NCBI GenBank assembly: GCA_046715035.1
Contig: JBKJZR010000092.1
Location: 1 to 6,771 of the forward strand
DNA length: 6,771 bases
Direction: 5' to 3'
From: PALSA-1004 sp046715035
Lineage (GTDB): Bacteria; Pseudomonadota; Gammaproteobacteria; Burkholderiales; SG8-41
Shown: one piece after another, positions 5,399 to 6,771 of the stretch
Position numbering within the stretch: the first letter of the stretch is position 1
Layout of the letters: each line of letters begins with the position of its first letter
Made by a program: the position numbers and the translations under genes
The notes under the pieces: model-generated
What the model saw: the letters and a program-made list of their open reading frames with translations, nothing else
Told to the model about the DNA's origin: nothing
Database searches by the model: none

Positions 5399-6084
5399 CA
5401 GTCCGCCTTGGGACGCATGTCTTGCCTGGCGGGCTGCGGCTTCTCCTGCAGCGCATCGGCGACGCCGGAGAGAATGCCGCTCGCGAGATTCGCGAAACGC
5501 GCGCCGATTTCGCTCGCCGCGTCGAGGCCTGCGATGGTCGCGTCGATCGAGGCGATGGTGAAGCGATGCGCGAAATCGTTCATGGTATGCGCGAGCTGCC
5601 TGCCGGTTTCGGTGCCGGCTCGCGTCATGGCACTCAGCGCATCGCGCAGCGCGGGCTGCACCTGGCTGCTCGCCGCGTCCGCCACGTGACTCGCCGTCGA
5701 GATGAAATCGTGCTCGAGCGTTCTTAGCTTCGCGAGCGCCGCCTTGAGCTCATTGTCGGAAAAGCCCCTGCCCGTCGTGGCGAGCTGCTTCAGCGCCGCT
5801 GCGCCCGCCGCGGCGGATTTCACGAGCGCCTGATCCATCCCCTTGAGCCCATCGGAGAGCACCTGTCGCATACCGGACGAGCCCTGCTCCGCGCCAGTGG
5901 CAATGCCCTCGGTGACCGCGCGGATTACGTCTCGCATTCCGGTCCGGTCGAACCGACGTTGCTGCAGTGCGAGCAATGTCAGATCGCGGACCTTCGAGCG
6001 GATGTCCACCCCCTGGCGGACGGCTTCGGCAGCGGCTTGCCTGAGGGGTTCTTCAGCCAGATCCTGCGTAGTGTTCTCGACCAT
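5398..6084 (-). CDS. All-helical, phasin-like uncharacterised protein (228 aa) coupled to the ABC1 kinase
   Basis: The 228-residue product is Ala-rich, with no Cys, Trp or Tyr, and reads as a chain of amphipathic helices: 'LRQAAAEAVRQGVDIRSKVR' (14-33), 'GMRDVIRAVTEGIATGAEQG' (49-68), 'NELKAALAKLRTLEHDFIST' (111-130), 'VQPALRDALSAMTRAGTETG' (142-161) and 'ATIAGLDAASEIGARFANLA' (182-201). A charged, Pro-containing tail follows. This resembles granule-associated phasins and other surfactant-like helical proteins in composition. I also have a weak memory of a betaproteobacterial domain of unknown function of this type (possibly DUF6781), which needs checking. There is no signal peptide or true membrane span, though the helices could lie on a membrane surface. 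GGGAG lies 5 nt before the ATG at 6084. The stop overlaps the kinase ATG as TGATG, so the two are made together, and this protein may be a partner or substrate of the kinase. Confidence 0.8.
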   Translation of the reverse strand: MVENTTQDLAEEPLRQAAAEAVRQGVDIRSKVRDLTLLALQQRRFDRTGMRDVIRAVTEGIATGAEQGSSGMRQVLSDGLKGMDQALVKSAAAGAAALKQLATTGRGFSDNELKAALAKLRTLEHDFISTASHVADAASSQVQPALRDALSAMTRAGTETGRQLAHTMNDFAHRFTIASIDATIAGLDAASEIGARFANLASGILSGVADALQEKPQPARQDMRPKAD

Positions 6085-6229
6085 GGCGACTCCCGATCGC
6101 TTGAGGGGCGGGGAATGATGTTAGCCTGAATCTTCATCGCAGCTGTAGAAAAAAACCGGCGCATCGCTGCTGCGACTGACATGTATTGCGGCGAGCAGCC
6201 GCTCGCGGTGAATGTTTCCAGGCGTGGCT
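6085..6229 (-). promoter_or_regulatory. Leader/promoter interval of the phasin-like/ABC1-kinase operon
   Basis: This 145-bp interval upstream of the helical-protein gene has no gene. It contains a perfect GCGAGC/GCTCGC hairpin (6191-6206, 4-nt loop) and, on the minus strand, a GGTTTTTTTC tract near 6150-6159. The operon promoter should be here, but the best -10-like hexamer (TAACAT on the minus strand near 6118-6123) lacks a convincing -35, so no precise promoter is called. Confidence 0.3.
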
Positions 6230-6380
6230 AAGCTCCTCCCCCTTCAAGGGGGAGGGCAAGCGCAGCGGCGAGGGGGCAACTGGGAGGGGGATGGGGTTCT
6301 GCAGCGCACACCCCCATCCCCACCCTGACCCTCCCCTTGAAGGGGAGGGGATGTTGCGAATACTCCGTGTCAGGACACTA
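6230..6380 (-). repeat. Palindromic GC-rich intergenic repeat, copy B (inverted relative to copy A)
   Basis: The reverse complement starts TAGTGTCCTGACACGGAGTA and ends GGGGGAGGAGCTTA, matching the ends of the 836-968 copy. The inner palindromes are cleaner here: CCTCCCCTT-G-AAGGGGAGG (6330-6348) and CCTCCCCCTT-C-AAGGGGGAGG (6235-6255) are perfect. It carries about 27 extra bases (around 6251-6280, with GCCGCTGCGCTTGCCCTC on the minus strand) that copy A lacks. Its left end also has a TGTC-CT-GACA mini-hairpin. The outer edge coincides with the TAG stop of the next gene. No transposase is present. Confidence 0.85.
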
Positions 6381-6771
6381 GAGGTGCTCCTCGGTGCGCA
6401 GCGAGAGCTCCACCATGCGCTCCAGAAGCTGGTCTGCGGGAAGACCGACGAAATTGCGCAGCACCAGTTCCTTCGCATAGAGGCGCACGAGGTAGCGCAG
6501 CTTGAGCCCTTTGCTGCGCCCCGAGTACACGAAATCACGGTGGCCGTTGTTGACGACGATCAGGTTGCGCGAGATATCGAACTTCGAGCGCCACGACTCG
6601 CCGGCGGCGCGCTCGAAGGTGTAGCCGGGAAGGCCCTGTGTTTCGATCGCCACGCTGCCGAGTTGGGGCAGAAGCTCGTGAGTCACGGTGACGAGTGCGT
6701 CCGCCTCGCAGACGACTTCTCCCTGCCGCACGGCGACGCACAGACGTGTCAGGCCAGGCTCGGCTGTCGCG
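6378..6771 (-). CDS. Unidentified protein, C-terminal part (5' end outside window)
   Basis: The frame is open to the right edge and ends with TAG at 6378-6380. About 130 residues are visible, beginning 'ATAEPGLTRLCVAVRQGEVV'. Segments with conserved-looking character are 'FDISRNLIVVNNGHRDFVYS', 'LKLRYLVRLYAKELVLRNFV' and the end 'ERMVELSLRTEEHL'. The first part looks like beta strands and the last 60 residues look helical; there is no membrane segment. The 'R.LIVVN.GHRDF...' and 'RYL.RLYAKEL.L.NF' patterns remind me of the C-terminal domain of certain GHKL/histidine-kinase-like ATP-binding proteins, but the ATPase motifs would lie outside the window, so this is only a hint. A GTG at 6731 is internal; homology-like text continues upstream of it. 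The stop codon falls on the first bases of repeat copy B. Confidence 0.7.
   Translation of the reverse strand, partial: ATAEPGLTRLCVAVRQGEVVCEADALVTVTHELLPQLGSVAIETQGLPGYTFERAAGESWRSKFDISRNLIVVNNGHRDFVYSGRSKGLKLRYLVRLYAKELVLRNFVGLPADQLLERMVELSLRTEEHL

Noticed and set aside
836..6380. Composite transposon bounded by the inverted repeats
   Set aside because: The repeats encode no transposase, no target-site duplication is visible, and the interior includes genes with ordinary chromosomal character. A dispersed intergenic repeat family explains the data more simply.
6134..6538. Minus-strand 134-codon frame
   Set aside because: It overlaps the coding-like 6378-6771 gene in another frame and its second half is translated repeat copy B, giving Pro/Gly/Leu-rich text. 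A similar peptide appears in copy A ('VLTRSIRNIPSSSRGGSGG'), so it is repeat-derived and not a gene.

Overview
The window is high-GC DNA that looks like a betaproteobacterium, most likely Burkholderiales. The first gene belongs to the Bug/TctC family of tripartite-tricarboxylate periplasmic receptors, which is massively expanded in that order, and GC-rich palindromic intergenic repeats are scattered between housekeeping-type genes. This assignment is inference from gene families and composition; no rRNA or other phylogenetic marker is present.

Layout, left to right. (1) At 1-793 lies the 3' end of a Bug/TctC receptor gene, followed by a short chimeric remnant. In the remnant, a Bug N-terminus (signal peptide and start of the mature domain) runs in frame into what reads as the C-terminal tail of an enolase-superfamily (mandelate racemase/muconate lactonizing) enzyme, a scar of an internal deletion. 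(2) At 794-1108 there is no gene, but 836-968 holds a palindromic repeat whose inverted partner is at 6230-6380. (3) At 1109-1435 on the minus strand are two very small genes. The upstream one appears broken by a single extra base; removing that base gives a 40-residue protein whose stop overlaps the next start as ATGA. (4) At 1481-1570 is a control region with two perfect tandem 31-bp repeats, a degenerate third copy and a 10-bp palindrome, between these minus-strand genes and a plus-strand operon. (5) At 1669-3346 is a two-gene operon: an antibiotic-biosynthesis-monooxygenase (ABM/YgiN-like) protein and an FAD-linked oxidase of the VAO fold that lacks the usual flavin-linking histidine. (6) At 3406-6084 on the minus strand are a 228-residue all-helical phasin-like protein translationally coupled (TGATG) to an ABC1/UbiB/AarF family kinase-like protein with two C-terminal membrane helices, and then, after a 91-bp gap, a small lysine-rich protein. 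(7) At 6230-6380 is the second repeat copy, whose edge coincides with the stop codon of an unidentified gene that runs off the right end.

Functional reading. The ABM/FAD-oxidase pair suggests redox chemistry on a quinol, phenol or lactone-type substrate, but the substrate cannot be read from sequence. The ABC1-kinase pair suggests a membrane-associated role in isoprenoid-quinone or lipid metabolism. I see no CRISPR array, rRNA, tRNA, complete insertion sequence or recognisable defence system. The most unusual items are the chimeric remnant, the inverted repeat pair, the tandem operator-like repeats and the frameshifted micro-gene pair.
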